Part shown: piece after piece, positions 8,577 to 17,005 of the stretch
How positions within the stretch are numbered: the stretch's first letter is position 1
Layout of the letters: each line of letters begins with the position of its first letter
Source: Calditrichaceae bacterium
GTDB taxonomy: Bacteria > Calditrichota > Calditrichia > RBG-13-44-9 > J075
NCBI GenBank assembly: GCA_013360445.1
Contig: JABWBP010000024.1
Location: 51,467 to 115,466, forward strand
Direction of reading: 5' to 3'
DNA: 64,000 nt
The notes under the pieces: model-generated
Database searches by the model: none
What the model was told of the DNA's origin: nothing
The model's input: the letters and a program-made list of their open reading frames with translations, nothing else
Program-made: the position numbers and the translations under genes

Positions 8577-8604
8577 TTGACTTTTGATTGTAATTGAGTA
8601 TATT
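8577..8604 (+). promoter_or_regulatory. Predicted promoter of a short transcript
   Basis: TTGACT (8577-8582) and TATATT (8599-8604) with a 16-bp spacer read rightwards, divergent from the ilvE promoter. The expected start is near 8611, only about 30 bp before a strong terminator. Confidence 0.55.
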
Positions 8605-8610
8605 GAATTC

Positions 8611-8670
8611 CTCTCCTTACCTAGCCCACCGATATAGAGGCCGGGCGGCAGCGCTGCCCGGCCTTTTTAT
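8611..8670 (+). ncRNA. Candidate small RNA of about 60 nt
   Basis: Between a good promoter and an intrinsic terminator (GGCCGGGC pairing GCCCGGCC at 8639-8663, then five T's) there is room for only about 60 nt and no reading frame of note. The 5' part contains CCTCTCCTTACC, which is complementary to Shine-Dalgarno sequence and is a common seed type in regulatory RNAs. It resembles no RNA family I can name. It could instead be a terminated leader with no gene. Confidence 0.45.
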
Positions 8671-9132
8671 TTGTTTTCCTCTCAAAGTCCTTGATTGATA
8701 TTAACTTTCTTCACGATAACACCCGGGTAATTCATGGAAAATTGGTGAGTCGGCGCCGGTAAATGCAAGCTCGATCTGTAACACGCATGGGTATGCTGAG
8801 GCGGCCATCCTCGTTTATCTGGCGCGTAGTAAAATAACCACATCGATGTAGTATAAGGGAGCCAGAAAAAAATAATGTACCCAACTGAGCGCACAGAGTG
8901 ATTGAAACACATTAGCGTTCAGTGGTACAATAAAAAGGGCGAAAGCCCTAACTAAAAACTTCCTGAATGTGACAAAGTTACAGAAATTCCTTCGCTTTGG
9001 AGTTTATACTTTCTCCATGAACCGGATTCCCTAAATTCATTTCCGGGTCTGCGCAGTGATTCAAAACTTAATATTGGCCGGGGATAAACCCGGCTCCTGC
9101 TCAACCCCTAACCCAAGCAGAAGGAGTTCACC
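8671..9132. other. Intergenic stretch, no gene seen apart from one repeat copy
   Basis: Short frames here are not convincing and lack ribosome sites. The only structured content is the 94-bp element at 8856-8949. The last 20 bases hold the AAGGAG site of the CHRD gene. Confidence 0.6.
8856..8949 (+). mobile_element. 94-bp MITE-like element, copy B
   Basis: Same orientation and sequence as copies A and D, from AGGGAGCC to AAAGCCCT. TA lies on both sides when the element is taken as AGGG to GCCC, which suggests a TA target duplication. It interrupts no recognisable gene. Confidence 0.87.
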
Positions 9133-11733
9133 ATGGCAAAAAGCAGCAATTTTGTTCTGTGGACGGCAATTTTTTTCATCATATATCAGGCCGGTTTCAG
9201 CCAGTCGTTTTTTACCGGAAAGTTTTCCCCGGCCCAGGAGGTGCAAACGGTGAGCAGCACCGCTACCGGTACCGCCGCTTTCATCCTTACCGACGAAGGC
9301 CTGGCATTTCACATCACCGTGGAGGGATTGAAGGGGACTTTCGCCGCGGCGCACTTTCATAACGCTCCGATGGGAGAAAACGGCGGGGTGGTGAGAACCC
9401 TGACCGGCGATTTTAACGGATTGACCGCCTCGGGAACCTGGACGAGTTCTGACCCGGAACCCCTTACCCCGGAATTACTGAAGCAGTTGATGGCCGGCAA
9501 TCTTTACGTCAACGTGCACACGGATAGCTTCCCCGCAGGAGAAATTCGGGCGCAGGTGCTCCCGAGCGCCGGAAGCGCTTTCAAAGCCAGCCTGACCCCG
9601 GAGCAGGAAGTTCATAGCGTTACCTCCGGCTCCAGCGGTACCGCCTCTCTGCTGTTAACCCCGGCGGGGCTGATGTTCACCCTCACAATTGATGGCCTCA
9701 GCGGTTCTATCGCCGCGGCGCATTTCCACCGGGCAGCGGCGGGGGAGAACGGCTCGGTGGTCCGCACCATCACCACGGATTTTGACGGCAACACCGCCAC
9801 GGGGTTTTGGAGCGCTAACGATGCAGAGCCGTTGACGCCGGAATTGATCAAGGATCTGTTCACCGGAAGGCTCTATTTAAACGCCCATACTGCGACCTAT
9901 CCCGCGGGAGAGGTGCGGGGACAGGTTTACGTGAGCGGGGGAATTGGCATGTCGGCTAACCTGGACGCTGAGCAGGAAGTAAACCTGGTTAATTCCGATG
10001 GCCGGGGAACCGCCGCCCTGCTGCTCACCGATTATGGAGTTGTGTATGAGCTTACCCTGCACGGGCTGGAAGGCAATTTTACCATGGCGCACTTCCATAA
10101 CGCCCCGGCAGGCGTAAACGGCCCGGTGGTGAAAACCCTCACCGGGGATTTCAACGGCAAACACGCCCGGGGAATCTGGACCTTCAACGATTCCGAGCCG
10201 TTGACCAGCCAATTAGTAAGAGAGTTGCTGAGCGGAAATATCTATATGAACGTACACACCGACAGCTTTCCCGCCGGTGAAATTCGCGGGCAGGTAGGCT
10301 TCAGTCAGGGCGCGAACGAAGCCAGCTTTGCGGCCAGCTTAACCGGCCCGCAGGAGGTGAGCACGGTTAATACTGAAGCGGTAGGAACCGGTAATTTTAC
10401 CCTCACGCCCGCAGGCCTGGAGTTCAATATCACCTACGATGATCTGAAAGGCAATTTTGCAGCAGCGCATTTTCATAACGGCGCCATAGGCGTTAACGGG
10501 CCGGTGGTGCGCACCCTTACGAATGATTTCGACGGCAACACCGCTTCCGGAATTTGGGCCGCCTCCGATCCCGAAGCCCTGACTCCGGAGTTGATCGTGG
10601 CGCTGCTAAAGGGAAATCTTTACGTAAATGTACATACCGACAGTTTCCCCGGCGGGGAGATTCGCGGGCAGGTGCGGCTGCAATCGGGCGCTAAATTCCA
10701 GGCGAAATTGACCCCCGCCCAGGAAACCCACAGTGTAACCAGCAGCGCCCGGGGTTCCGCTTCCTTAACCCTGACCGACGCCGGGCTGGCCTACCACCTC
10801 ACCGTGCAGGGCTTGAACGCCCCGCTCACCGCGGCGCATTTTCATAATGCTCCCGCCGGGATGAACGGTGGAGTGGTGCGCACCATTAGCAGCGAATTCA
10901 GCGGCAACACCGCTTCCGGTTTGTGGACCCCGGGGGACCTGGAGCCGCTGACCCCGGAATTGATCCGGGCGCTCTTTGCCGGTAATCTCTACCTCAACGT
11001 GCATACATCCTCCTATCCCGCCGGGGAAATCCGCGGCCAGGTGCTGCTCAGCGGGGGGACCGGCTTCGCCGCAGGCTTAGACGCCGACCAGGAAGTGGGT
11101 CTGGTAACTTCCGACGCCATGGGAACCTCCTCGCTTACCCTCACCCCTGCGGGGTTGGTATTCGATTTGACCATCCAGGGATTGGTCGGCAATTTCACCA
11201 TGTCGCACTTCCACAATGCGCCCGCGGGAGTCAATGGGCCGGTGGTTCGCAACATCACTTCCGAATTTTCCGGAAACACCGCCTTCGGGATATGGAAAGC
11301 GCAGGATAGCGAGCCGCTGACCTTCGATTTGATCAAAGCGCTGCTGGATGGCAACCTGTACCTCAACGTGCATACCAATATGTACCCCGCGGGAGAAATT
11401 CGCGGGCAAATTAATTCCGAGGGCATCGTGGTCGCCATCGAACCGGTGTCCAATGGTGGGCAAATCCCCCGGGAATTCCTCTTGCAGCAAAACTTCCCCA
11501 ATCCTTTCAATCCGGCGACCGAGATCCGTTTCGATCTTAACCGCCCGGGCTTAACGGTATTGAAGATATACAATGTCGTGGGCCAATTGGTGCAAACCCT
11601 GGTTCACCAGGAACTGCCGGCCGGTTCGTACCGGGTGACGTTTAGCGCCGGGAATTTAGGATCGGGAATCTATTTCTACCAGTTGGAACAGAACGGGTTC
11701 AGCCAGGTTCGCCGGATGGTATTGATGAAATAA
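9133..11733 (+). CDS. Secreted six-CHRD-domain protein with type IX sorting domain
   Basis: 866 aa. A signal peptide (about residues 1-24, hydrophobic FVLWTAIFFIIYQAG) is followed by six CHRD domains of about 127 residues. Each begins like PAQEV, contains AAHFHNAP or a close variant and ends NVHTDSFPAGEIRGQV. Residues from about 780 form a type IX (Por) sorting domain: LQQNFPNPFNPATEIRF through YFYQLEQNG to MVLMK. Domains 1-3 match 4-6 in order (for example HSVT in 2 and 5, LDAEQEV/LDADQEV in 3 and 6), so a three-domain block was duplicated. CHRD domains are named after chordin; their bacterial role is unknown. AAGGAG precedes the ATG. Expected at the cell surface or outside. Confidence 0.93.
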   Translation: MAKSSNFVLWTAIFFIIYQAGFSQSFFTGKFSPAQEVQTVSSTATGTAAFILTDEGLAFHITVEGLKGTFAAAHFHNAPMGENGGVVRTLTGDFNGLTASGTWTSSDPEPLTPELLKQLMAGNLYVNVHTDSFPAGEIRAQVLPSAGSAFKASLTPEQEVHSVTSGSSGTASLLLTPAGLMFTLTIDGLSGSIAAAHFHRAAAGENGSVVRTITTDFDGNTATGFWSANDAEPLTPELIKDLFTGRLYLNAHTATYPAGEVRGQVYVSGGIGMSANLDAEQEVNLVNSDGRGTAALLLTDYGVVYELTLHGLEGNFTMAHFHNAPAGVNGPVVKTLTGDFNGKHARGIWTFNDSEPLTSQLVRELLSGNIYMNVHTDSFPAGEIRGQVGFSQGANEASFAASLTGPQEVSTVNTEAVGTGNFTLTPAGLEFNITYDDLKGNFAAAHFHNGAIGVNGPVVRTLTNDFDGNTASGIWAASDPEALTPELIVALLKGNLYVNVHTDSFPGGEIRGQVRLQSGAKFQAKLTPAQETHSVTSSARGSASLTLTDAGLAYHLTVQGLNAPLTAAHFHNAPAGMNGGVVRTISSEFSGNTASGLWTPGDLEPLTPELIRALFAGNLYLNVHTSSYPAGEIRGQVLLSGGTGFAAGLDADQEVGLVTSDAMGTSSLTLTPAGLVFDLTIQGLVGNFTMSHFHNAPAGVNGPVVRNITSEFSGNTAFGIWKAQDSEPLTFDLIKALLDGNLYLNVHTNMYPAGEIRGQINSEGIVVAIEPVSNGGQIPREFLLQQNFPNPFNPATEIRFDLNRPGLTVLKIYNVVGQLVQTLVHQELPAGSYRVTFSAGNLGSGIYFYQLEQNGFSQVRRMVLMK

Positions 11734-11772
11734 GGAAAATCTCCCTGGAAAAAATTATAGCACTTGATATTG

Positions 11773-11811
11773 CAGGCCAGGAGCGTTATTCTATCCTGGC
11801 CTGTATTTTTT
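11773..11811 (+). terminator. Intrinsic terminator after the CHRD gene
   Basis: The perfect 10-bp stem CAGGCCAGGA / TCCTGGCCTG with an 11-base loop is followed by TATTTTTT. It separates the CHRD gene from the next secreted protein. Confidence 0.88.
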
Positions 11812-11846
11812 CCCATAACCACTAACCCTAATCGAACGAGGTGAAA

Positions 11847-12842
11847 ATGAGATATTCGCAGAAAGGTGTAGGTGTAATTTGGATGATGATGATCGGTATG
11901 TGCGTTTTAGCGGCAACGACTGCCCGGGCGCAAAATACCGTGATGATAAATCCCATCAAAGACAATACGCTCTATCAAGACGCAACCGGCGCGTTGAGCA
12001 ATGGGGCAGGAAAGCATTTTTTTGCCGGAAAAACCGCCACGGGAGCAATCCGCCGCGGCCTGGTCAAATTCGATCTTATCGAATTCGTACCTCCCAACTC
12101 AACCGTTATTGAAGCGACCTTGAGAATGAACATGTCGAGAACCATTACCGGCGAACATGAAGTTGCCCTCCACCGGCTCTTATCCGATTGGGGTGAAGGC
12201 GATTCTGCCGCTCCCGGGGAAGAGGGCGGGGGAACTGCGGCTTCGCCCGGGGATGCTACCTGGCTGCATACTTTTTTCAATACCTTGCTTTGGAATGCTG
12301 CCGGGGGAGATTTTGTTACGCTCCCCAGCGCCAGCCAGGTGGTGAGTGTGCTGGGCTTTTATACCTGGGGATCAACCCCGGAGATGGTAGCGGACGTGCA
12401 AAGCTGGGTGGATGATCCCTCCACAAATTTCGGCTGGCTCTTGATGGGGAATGAAAACCTCTCCTCAACTGCAAAACGTTTCGATACCCGGGAAAACCTC
12501 ACCCCGGAGAACCACCCGCTGTTGACCATAACATATCTGCCTCCAACCGCCATAGGCGATCAGGCCAATCAGTTTCCCGCGGAATTTGAACTGGCCCAGA
12601 ATTACCCCAACCCCTTCAATCCATCTACCCGGATCCGTTTTACCCTCCACCGCGCCGCACAGGCGGTTTTGACGGTGTATGATGCCGCCGGGAAAACCAT
12701 TACTACCCTGGTGAACGGAAAATTGCCTGCTGCAACGCATACGGTGACGTTCGAGGCCCGGGATATGTCCTCCGGCGTCTATTTTTATCGCCTGGAAGTA
12801 GAAAACGCCAGCGCAGTGCGAAAAATGCTGCTGGTTCGCTAA
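11847..12842 (+). CDS. Secreted DNRLRE-like protein with type IX sorting domain
   Basis: 331 aa from the ATG at 11847, which has GAGGTG five bases upstream; a GTG two codons earlier is in frame. A signal peptide ends near ARAQ. The body (about residues 30-225) resembles DNRLRE domains: KDNTLYQDATG, RGLVKFDL, VIEATLRM, ADVQSWVDDPSTNFGWLL and HPLLTITY. Such domains are jelly-roll surface modules. The C terminus is a type IX sorting domain, with NYPNPFNPSTRIRFTL and YFYRLEVEN. No catalytic residues are recognised. It follows the CHRD gene after a terminator and may be separately transcribed. An adhesin or structural role is inference. Confidence 0.85.
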   Translation: MRYSQKGVGVIWMMMIGMCVLAATTARAQNTVMINPIKDNTLYQDATGALSNGAGKHFFAGKTATGAIRRGLVKFDLIEFVPPNSTVIEATLRMNMSRTITGEHEVALHRLLSDWGEGDSAAPGEEGGGTAASPGDATWLHTFFNTLLWNAAGGDFVTLPSASQVVSVLGFYTWGSTPEMVADVQSWVDDPSTNFGWLLMGNENLSSTAKRFDTRENLTPENHPLLTITYLPPTAIGDQANQFPAEFELAQNYPNPFNPSTRIRFTLHRAAQAVLTVYDAAGKTITTLVNGKLPAATHTVTFEARDMSSGVYFYRLEVENASAVRKMLLVR

Positions 12843-12892
12843 CTTTTAACCTTAACGAGTATTGTTGAATTGAGTGCGGTATGATTACCAAC

Positions 12893-12925
12893 AACCTCCC
12901 GGAGGGCGGAAACCTCCGGGAGGTT
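12893..12925. terminator. Strong hairpin between convergent genes
   Basis: The perfect 13-bp stem AACCTCCCGGAGG / CCTCCGGGAGGTT with a 7-base loop lies between the converging genes ending at 12842 and 12974. There is no T run, so intrinsic termination is not certain. Confidence 0.6.
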
Positions 12926-12973
12926 GAGGAGGGGGTATGGGGGCAGCTTTCCGAAGTCTGGCGAGGTGGGCGG

Positions 12974-13177
12974 TTAATTCACCGCCGTACTACGCTTGGA
13001 CTTGGCTTCCATCAAGTTGGCGGCTTTCACTATGTAAAAACCCGGGGCGACAAATTCCCGGTAGTACTTTTCATAGCGTTCCCGGATGTCTTCGATCTTC
13101 GCAGTCAATTCCTCTTCCGAGACGGCGCTAACGATGAAGGAATTATCCACACTGGCCATTGCGAACAACTTTTTCAT
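12974..13177 (-). CDS. Small hypothetical protein (67 aa)
   Basis: The start is the ATG at 13177 (MKKLFAMASVDNSFIVSAVS), which has GGAG nine bases upstream; a longer frame upstream has unnatural composition. The protein is charged in the middle (EEELTAKIEDIRERYEKYYREF) and ends with a basic tail. No family is recognised. It follows another small gene by 98 bp on the same strand and probably shares its promoter-operator at 13611-13660. The arrangement of two small genes under a tight operator resembles toxin-antitoxin or regulator units, but neither sequence identifies one. Confidence 0.65.
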   Translation of the reverse strand: MKKLFAMASVDNSFIVSAVSEEELTAKIEDIRERYEKYYREFVAPGFYIVKAANLMEAKSKRSTAVN

Positions 13178-13275
13178 AGACTCACTCTCCACAGAAATAG
13201 TAGCAATTACACTTAGTTTAGATGCAACAAAGTAACGCTCCCCCGGCGCGCCCGCTGTGACGGCAGGCCAAACCG

Positions 13276-13575
13276 CTAAATCAATTTCATTTTCAGGTAA
13301 TGGTAACGCTGCAATTCCCCGGGCGACAGGGAGAGCACAAAAGCAAGCTCCCGGGTAGTATAAGCGGGGCAATCCGCGGGCAATGAATCGAGACTGTGCA
13401 ACTCCGGGTTGACGAAGCAAATATCACTGCCTAACGCCTTGCTGTGTACCCGAACCATGTCCCGCTCTCCTTGCAGCAGTTCGTATAATTTGATCAGCAT
13501 ATCGCCGTCAAATGCTTTTTCAGTCTTGCGACGCGCCCGCTGGCGGGTTAGCGGTTTATTGAGAAGGGCTTCCAT
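13276..13575 (-). CDS. Small hypothetical protein (99 aa)
   Basis: The ATG at 13575 (MEALLNKPLTRQRARRKTEK) has AGGAGA upstream; another ATG at 13608 lacks a ribosome site and lies very near the predicted transcription start. The protein is basic at the N terminus, then has DGDMLIKLYELLQG and CPAYTTRELAFVLSLSPGEL, which could be a small helix-turn-helix-like helical pair (ELAFVLSLSPGEL). No family is recognised. A perfect palindrome overlaps its predicted start site, so the operon looks repressed, perhaps by one of its own products. Confidence 0.6.
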   Translation of the reverse strand: MEALLNKPLTRQRARRKTEKAFDGDMLIKLYELLQGERDMVRVHSKALGSDICFVNPELHSLDSLPADCPAYTTRELAFVLSLSPGELQRYHYLKMKLI

Positions 13576-13610
13576 TTTCGGCTCTCCTGTTTTAGCTTCT
13601 CGCTTCATTT

Positions 13611-13660
13611 AGTGAACATAAATTCACTCACATAATACGATGTATTTCTGATTTTGTCAA
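13611..13660 (-). promoter_or_regulatory. Consensus promoter with overlapping operator palindrome
   Basis: On the minus strand TTGACA (13660-13655) and TATTAT (13637-13632) are spaced 17 bp. The start site near 13625 falls inside AGTGAA-N6-TTCACT (13611-13628). A related half site TTCACT lies near 13690. Repression by a dimeric DNA-binding protein is likely. Confidence 0.65.
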
Positions 13661-13733
13661 GAAAAATTTTAAAAAATATTAGACCTTTGTTCACTATAAA
13701 CGGATCGGTTTGCAGGCTATTTTCCCCCGGCGA

Positions 13734-13762
13734 TTGAATATGTGAGGAAAATTGAGTAAAAT
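13734..13762 (+). promoter_or_regulatory. Predicted promoter of the small membrane protein gene
   Basis: TTGAAT and TAAAAT with a 17-bp spacer lie about 30 bp before the ATG at 13792. Confidence 0.4.
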
Positions 13763-13791
13763 CTGTTGACCATAAAATTAAGGAGAGAGGT

Positions 13792-14010
13792 ATGGCGATC
13801 TCCGGTTACAAATTACGCTTTGCCGCTTTTGACGATGATGATGATGAATCGCTGTCTGCCGCCGCGGCAGCGGCGCTGTTAGCAAAGAAATTGGGCAAGA
13901 GAGATGATTCCGGCGGAGGCGGCGGAGGCAAAGGCGGCTATGGGTGCGTGATCATCATCATGCTGATGATCCTGGGAATTATCCTGTTCTATTTTTTCAA
14001 GGGCGCTTAG
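13792..14010 (+). CDS. Small membrane protein with Asp run, Ala run and Gly run
   Basis: 72 aa. The soluble part contains FDDDDDESL, then SAAAAAALLAKKLGKR, then SGGGGGGKGGYG. One C-terminal membrane helix follows (about residues 51-69, VIIIMLMILGIILFYFF). AAGGAGAGAGG precedes the ATG. It is likely a C-tail-anchored inner-membrane protein. No family is recognised, and low complexity makes similarity searches unreliable. It is monocistronic, ended by a hairpin at 14038-14077. Confidence 0.75.
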   Translation: MAISGYKLRFAAFDDDDDESLSAAAAAALLAKKLGKRDDSGGGGGGKGGYGCVIIIMLMILGIILFYFFKGA

Positions 14011-14037
14011 CATATTTAGCGCCGCTCCAACATTCAA

Positions 14038-14077
14038 AAGCGCAATGCACAATCCCAGGCGATTGCGCATTGCGCTT
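14038..14077. terminator. Hairpin between convergent genes
   Basis: AAGCGCAATGC pairs perfectly with GCATTGCGCTT, with further inner pairing. It lies between genes ending at 14010 (+) and 14161 (-). No T run. Confidence 0.6.
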
Positions 14078-14160
14078 CAAGAAGTCTGGATGCTTTTGTC
14101 CCCCTGTTCCAGCTTTTTCAGGCAAATTCGTTCAACCCCATGGCCGATCTGGCCGGGAAT

Positions 14161-16830
14161 TTATTTCAACAGCAGCATTCGCCGGCTCTCGCTGCGGGTA
14201 AAGGAACCCTCCCGGGAGTGATTACTTACCGTCAGGCGATAAATATAAACCCCCGAGGCCGCCAGGCGGCCGGCGTCGTCCTTTCCGTCCCATTCCACAG
14301 TATATGCGCCGACGGCCTGGGATTGCTTCACCAGCTTCCTTACTTTTTGTCCCATGGTATTGTAGATGCTCAGCTCCACCTCACTGGCCGCGGCCGGCCC
14401 CATCGGGGTAAGCTGATACCTGATCACGGTATTCGGATTAAACGGGTTGGGATAATTCTGCTCCAACCGGAAATCCCCCGCCGCGGGCGCCGCCGGCCCC
14501 GGTTCGATGCCGGTGATTATCTGCGCGAGATCCAATTTATACATCGAGCGCGCATGGGTGCCGATAGCCAGGTAATTGGCGGTATCGTGAACCTTCATAT
14601 CGTACACTGACACCAGCGGAAGGGCGCTGCCGAGGTATTGCCAGCTTTGCCCGGTATTGGTGCTGTAATAAGCCCCTAAATCGCCGCCCACGAACAAAAG
14701 CTGCGGGCGCAGGGGATCTATCGCGAAGGCATTGATGGGCGCGTCCGGCAGATTGCTGCTGATATCTTCCCAGTTCTGCCCGCGGTTGGCGGTGCGGAAT
14801 ACGTGCGGCTGGGGATCGCGCCACTTCAGGCCGGAAAAGGTCACATAAGCGACGTTGTCATCCGTGGGATCGGCCGCCACGCGGGTAACCCAGCGGAAGG
14901 GCAATCCCGCGGAAACGTCATCCCAACTGCTTCCGTAATCGGTGCTCACCCATACGTGCGCTTCGTCGGTGCCGGCCCAGATCACGTTGGAATTGGTGGG
15001 CGCGACCGCGATGGTGGTTACCGTGCCTAAGCGGGGGCCGGGATCGGTTACCAGGGTGGGGCTGACCGGGCTCCAGCTGGAAGCGCCGTTGGTGGTGCGC
15101 CATACCCGCTCGGTTCCGTAGTAGAGCACGTTGCTGTTGTTGGGGTCCATCACCACCGGGGTTGACCAGTTTTTCTTCCCGTTGATATTGTTGGCGACCG
15201 GGAAGAAACTCGCTCCCCCGTTGGTGGATTTGCCCAACCCCCCGTTCTGGGATTCGGCGTAAATGATATTGGGATTGTTGGGGTCCACGATCACGTAAAA
15301 ACCATCCCCTCCGTAGATTCGATCCCAATCATTCAGCGCCCCGGTAAGGGTGCGCAGGGTTCCGTTGTCCTGGGTTCCGCCGTAGAGGCGCTGGGGGTTG
15401 GTGCGGTCCAGCCCGATCTCGTAAAACTGGTTGTTGGGCAGCTCCGCCACTTTGCTGAAGCTTACCCCGCCGTTGGTGGAGATGTTCAGGCCGCCGTCGT
15501 TGCCGTTGATGATAAAATCCGGGTTGGAAGGGTGAAACGCCAGGGCGTGATGGTCCACGTGCAGGATCGCCGGCCCGCTGTAGCCGTAAATGATCGGCCA
15601 GGCAGCGCCGCCGTTGGTGGAGCGCATAAAGGCGACGTCGAGCGCGTAAACGATGTCCGGATTGGCAGGATGCACCCGCACCTGCCCGAAATACCAGCTA
15701 AATCCCCCGGTGCCGTCGTCGATCTCCCGGTCCGGGTCGGCATTGCTCCAGTTTGCGCCGAAATTGGTGGTTTTAAAGAGTCCCAGGTAGCCGCTGCCGT
15801 CGGAAAATATGGCGTAGAGAATATCCGGGTTGGATAGCGACTGCGCCAGCCCGATCCTCCCGATATTGGTGGTCGCGGGATCGGGCAGACCGTTTGCCGG
15901 CCCTAACAATTCCCAGGTGTTTCCCCCGTTGAAACTGCGATAAATGCCGCTGGTAGGGCCGAACAAATGGCCGCCGTTGACGGTACGCACCCGCTCCCAC
16001 ATCGCCGCCATCATCCGGGAGGAGTTGGCGGGATCGATCACCACGTCGATGGCCCCGGTAGAATCGGAGACGAACAGGGAGTGCGACCAGCTCTGTCCCC
16101 CGTCTTCGCTGCGATACAGCCCCCGCTCCGGGTTGGGGCTGAAATAAGAACCCACCGCGGCCACGAACACCCGTTGGTGATTGGCGGGATCCACCACGAT
16201 GCGCCCCACCGAAGCAGTGTTCTCCAATCCGATGAACTGCCAGCTTGCGCCCCCGTCGGTGGATTTATAAACCCCGCCGCCGGGGAAATTGTTATGCCCC
16301 CCGTTGGCTTCGCCGGTGCCCACGTAGATTATCTCCGGGTTTACCGGGTCGATGCCGATATCGCCGACGTTCAGATTGGCCTGGTCATCGAAGATCGGGA
16401 ACCAGGTATTGCCCGTGTCCGTGGATTTGAACACCCCGCCGGTGGCGCTCGCGGCGTACACGATGTTGGGGTTCAGGGGATTGAACTCGACATCCGAAAT
16501 CCGCCCGCCGATGTTGGTCGGCCCGGCGAATTCCACCTGCGCCAGCTCCAGGTTAGCCGCCTGCGCCCGCATCTGCTGCGCCAGGCGCATGGATTCCCGG
16601 AACGCCTGCGGGTCCGCCTGCCAGTGCGGGAAGGTGCGCCGGTACCAGGCCCAGTCGGAAGGGTACATATCCGGCCCCGCTTCCGATGCGGGAGCTTCCC
16701 CGCGATATTCCGCCCCCGGCAGCGCCGGAGAATTCCGGAAACTGCGCTGCCACTGTAAAACGGCCGCAAGCGCGATAACAGCCAGGGCTACACCCGGCCA
16801 GAAGATTTTTCGCAGCGAAAAACGCTTCAT
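14161..16830 (-). CDS. Secreted Asp-box (VPS10/BNR-like) beta-propeller protein with type IX sorting domain
   Basis: 889 aa from the ATG at 16830 (MKRFSLRKIFWPGVALAV), with GAGGAG upstream. A signal anchor is followed by about a dozen Asp boxes of the form S-x-D/N-x-G-x-x-W, such as STDTGNTWF, STDGGASWQ, SEDGGQSWS, SFNGGNTWE and STNTGQSWQ. Together they would build one or two large sortilin-type propellers. The C terminus is a type IX sorting domain (LEQNYPNPFNPNTVIRYQL, ASGVYIYRL, MLLLK). Asp boxes also occur in sialidases and plant-type glycosidases, but I saw no catalytic set, so enzyme activity is not claimed. Probably exported to the cell surface. Confidence 0.9.
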   Translation of the reverse strand: MKRFSLRKIFWPGVALAVIALAAVLQWQRSFRNSPALPGAEYRGEAPASEAGPDMYPSDWAWYRRTFPHWQADPQAFRESMRLAQQMRAQAANLELAQVEFAGPTNIGGRISDVEFNPLNPNIVYAASATGGVFKSTDTGNTWFPIFDDQANLNVGDIGIDPVNPEIIYVGTGEANGGHNNFPGGGVYKSTDGGASWQFIGLENTASVGRIVVDPANHQRVFVAAVGSYFSPNPERGLYRSEDGGQSWSHSLFVSDSTGAIDVVIDPANSSRMMAAMWERVRTVNGGHLFGPTSGIYRSFNGGNTWELLGPANGLPDPATTNIGRIGLAQSLSNPDILYAIFSDGSGYLGLFKTTNFGANWSNADPDREIDDGTGGFSWYFGQVRVHPANPDIVYALDVAFMRSTNGGAAWPIIYGYSGPAILHVDHHALAFHPSNPDFIINGNDGGLNISTNGGVSFSKVAELPNNQFYEIGLDRTNPQRLYGGTQDNGTLRTLTGALNDWDRIYGGDGFYVIVDPNNPNIIYAESQNGGLGKSTNGGASFFPVANNINGKKNWSTPVVMDPNNSNVLYYGTERVWRTTNGASSWSPVSPTLVTDPGPRLGTVTTIAVAPTNSNVIWAGTDEAHVWVSTDYGSSWDDVSAGLPFRWVTRVAADPTDDNVAYVTFSGLKWRDPQPHVFRTANRGQNWEDISSNLPDAPINAFAIDPLRPQLLFVGGDLGAYYSTNTGQSWQYLGSALPLVSVYDMKVHDTANYLAIGTHARSMYKLDLAQIITGIEPGPAAPAAGDFRLEQNYPNPFNPNTVIRYQLTPMGPAAASEVELSIYNTMGQKVRKLVKQSQAVGAYTVEWDGKDDAGRLAASGVYIYRLTVSNHSREGSFTRSESRRMLLLK

Positions 16831-17005
16831 GCAACACTCCTCGGTTAAAATTTCTCCAAACATCACAAAAATATGCGGCGGGTTCAAGCGATTTTTTTCA
16901 GGAAAAATCGGAGCACTCCTTTAATTCCTGAAATTCATGGCAAACGATTTTTTTTGGAATTAGATTTATTCCGTTCTGTTCAGAGATAATCAAGGAGAAT
17001 AAATC

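Noticed and set aside
12893..12925. Mobile element at the 13-bp perfect stem
   Set aside because: No other copy or target duplication was noticed. A simple hairpin between convergent genes is enough.
13178..13420. N-terminal extension of the 67-aa protein
   Set aside because: The composition is unlike a protein (Arg/Pro/Cys-rich), it overlaps the next gene, and the ATG at 13177 has a ribosome site.
14161..16830. Sialidase from the Asp boxes
   Set aside because: Asp boxes are structural. The arginine triad and nucleophile of sialidases were not recognised, so only a propeller is claimed.
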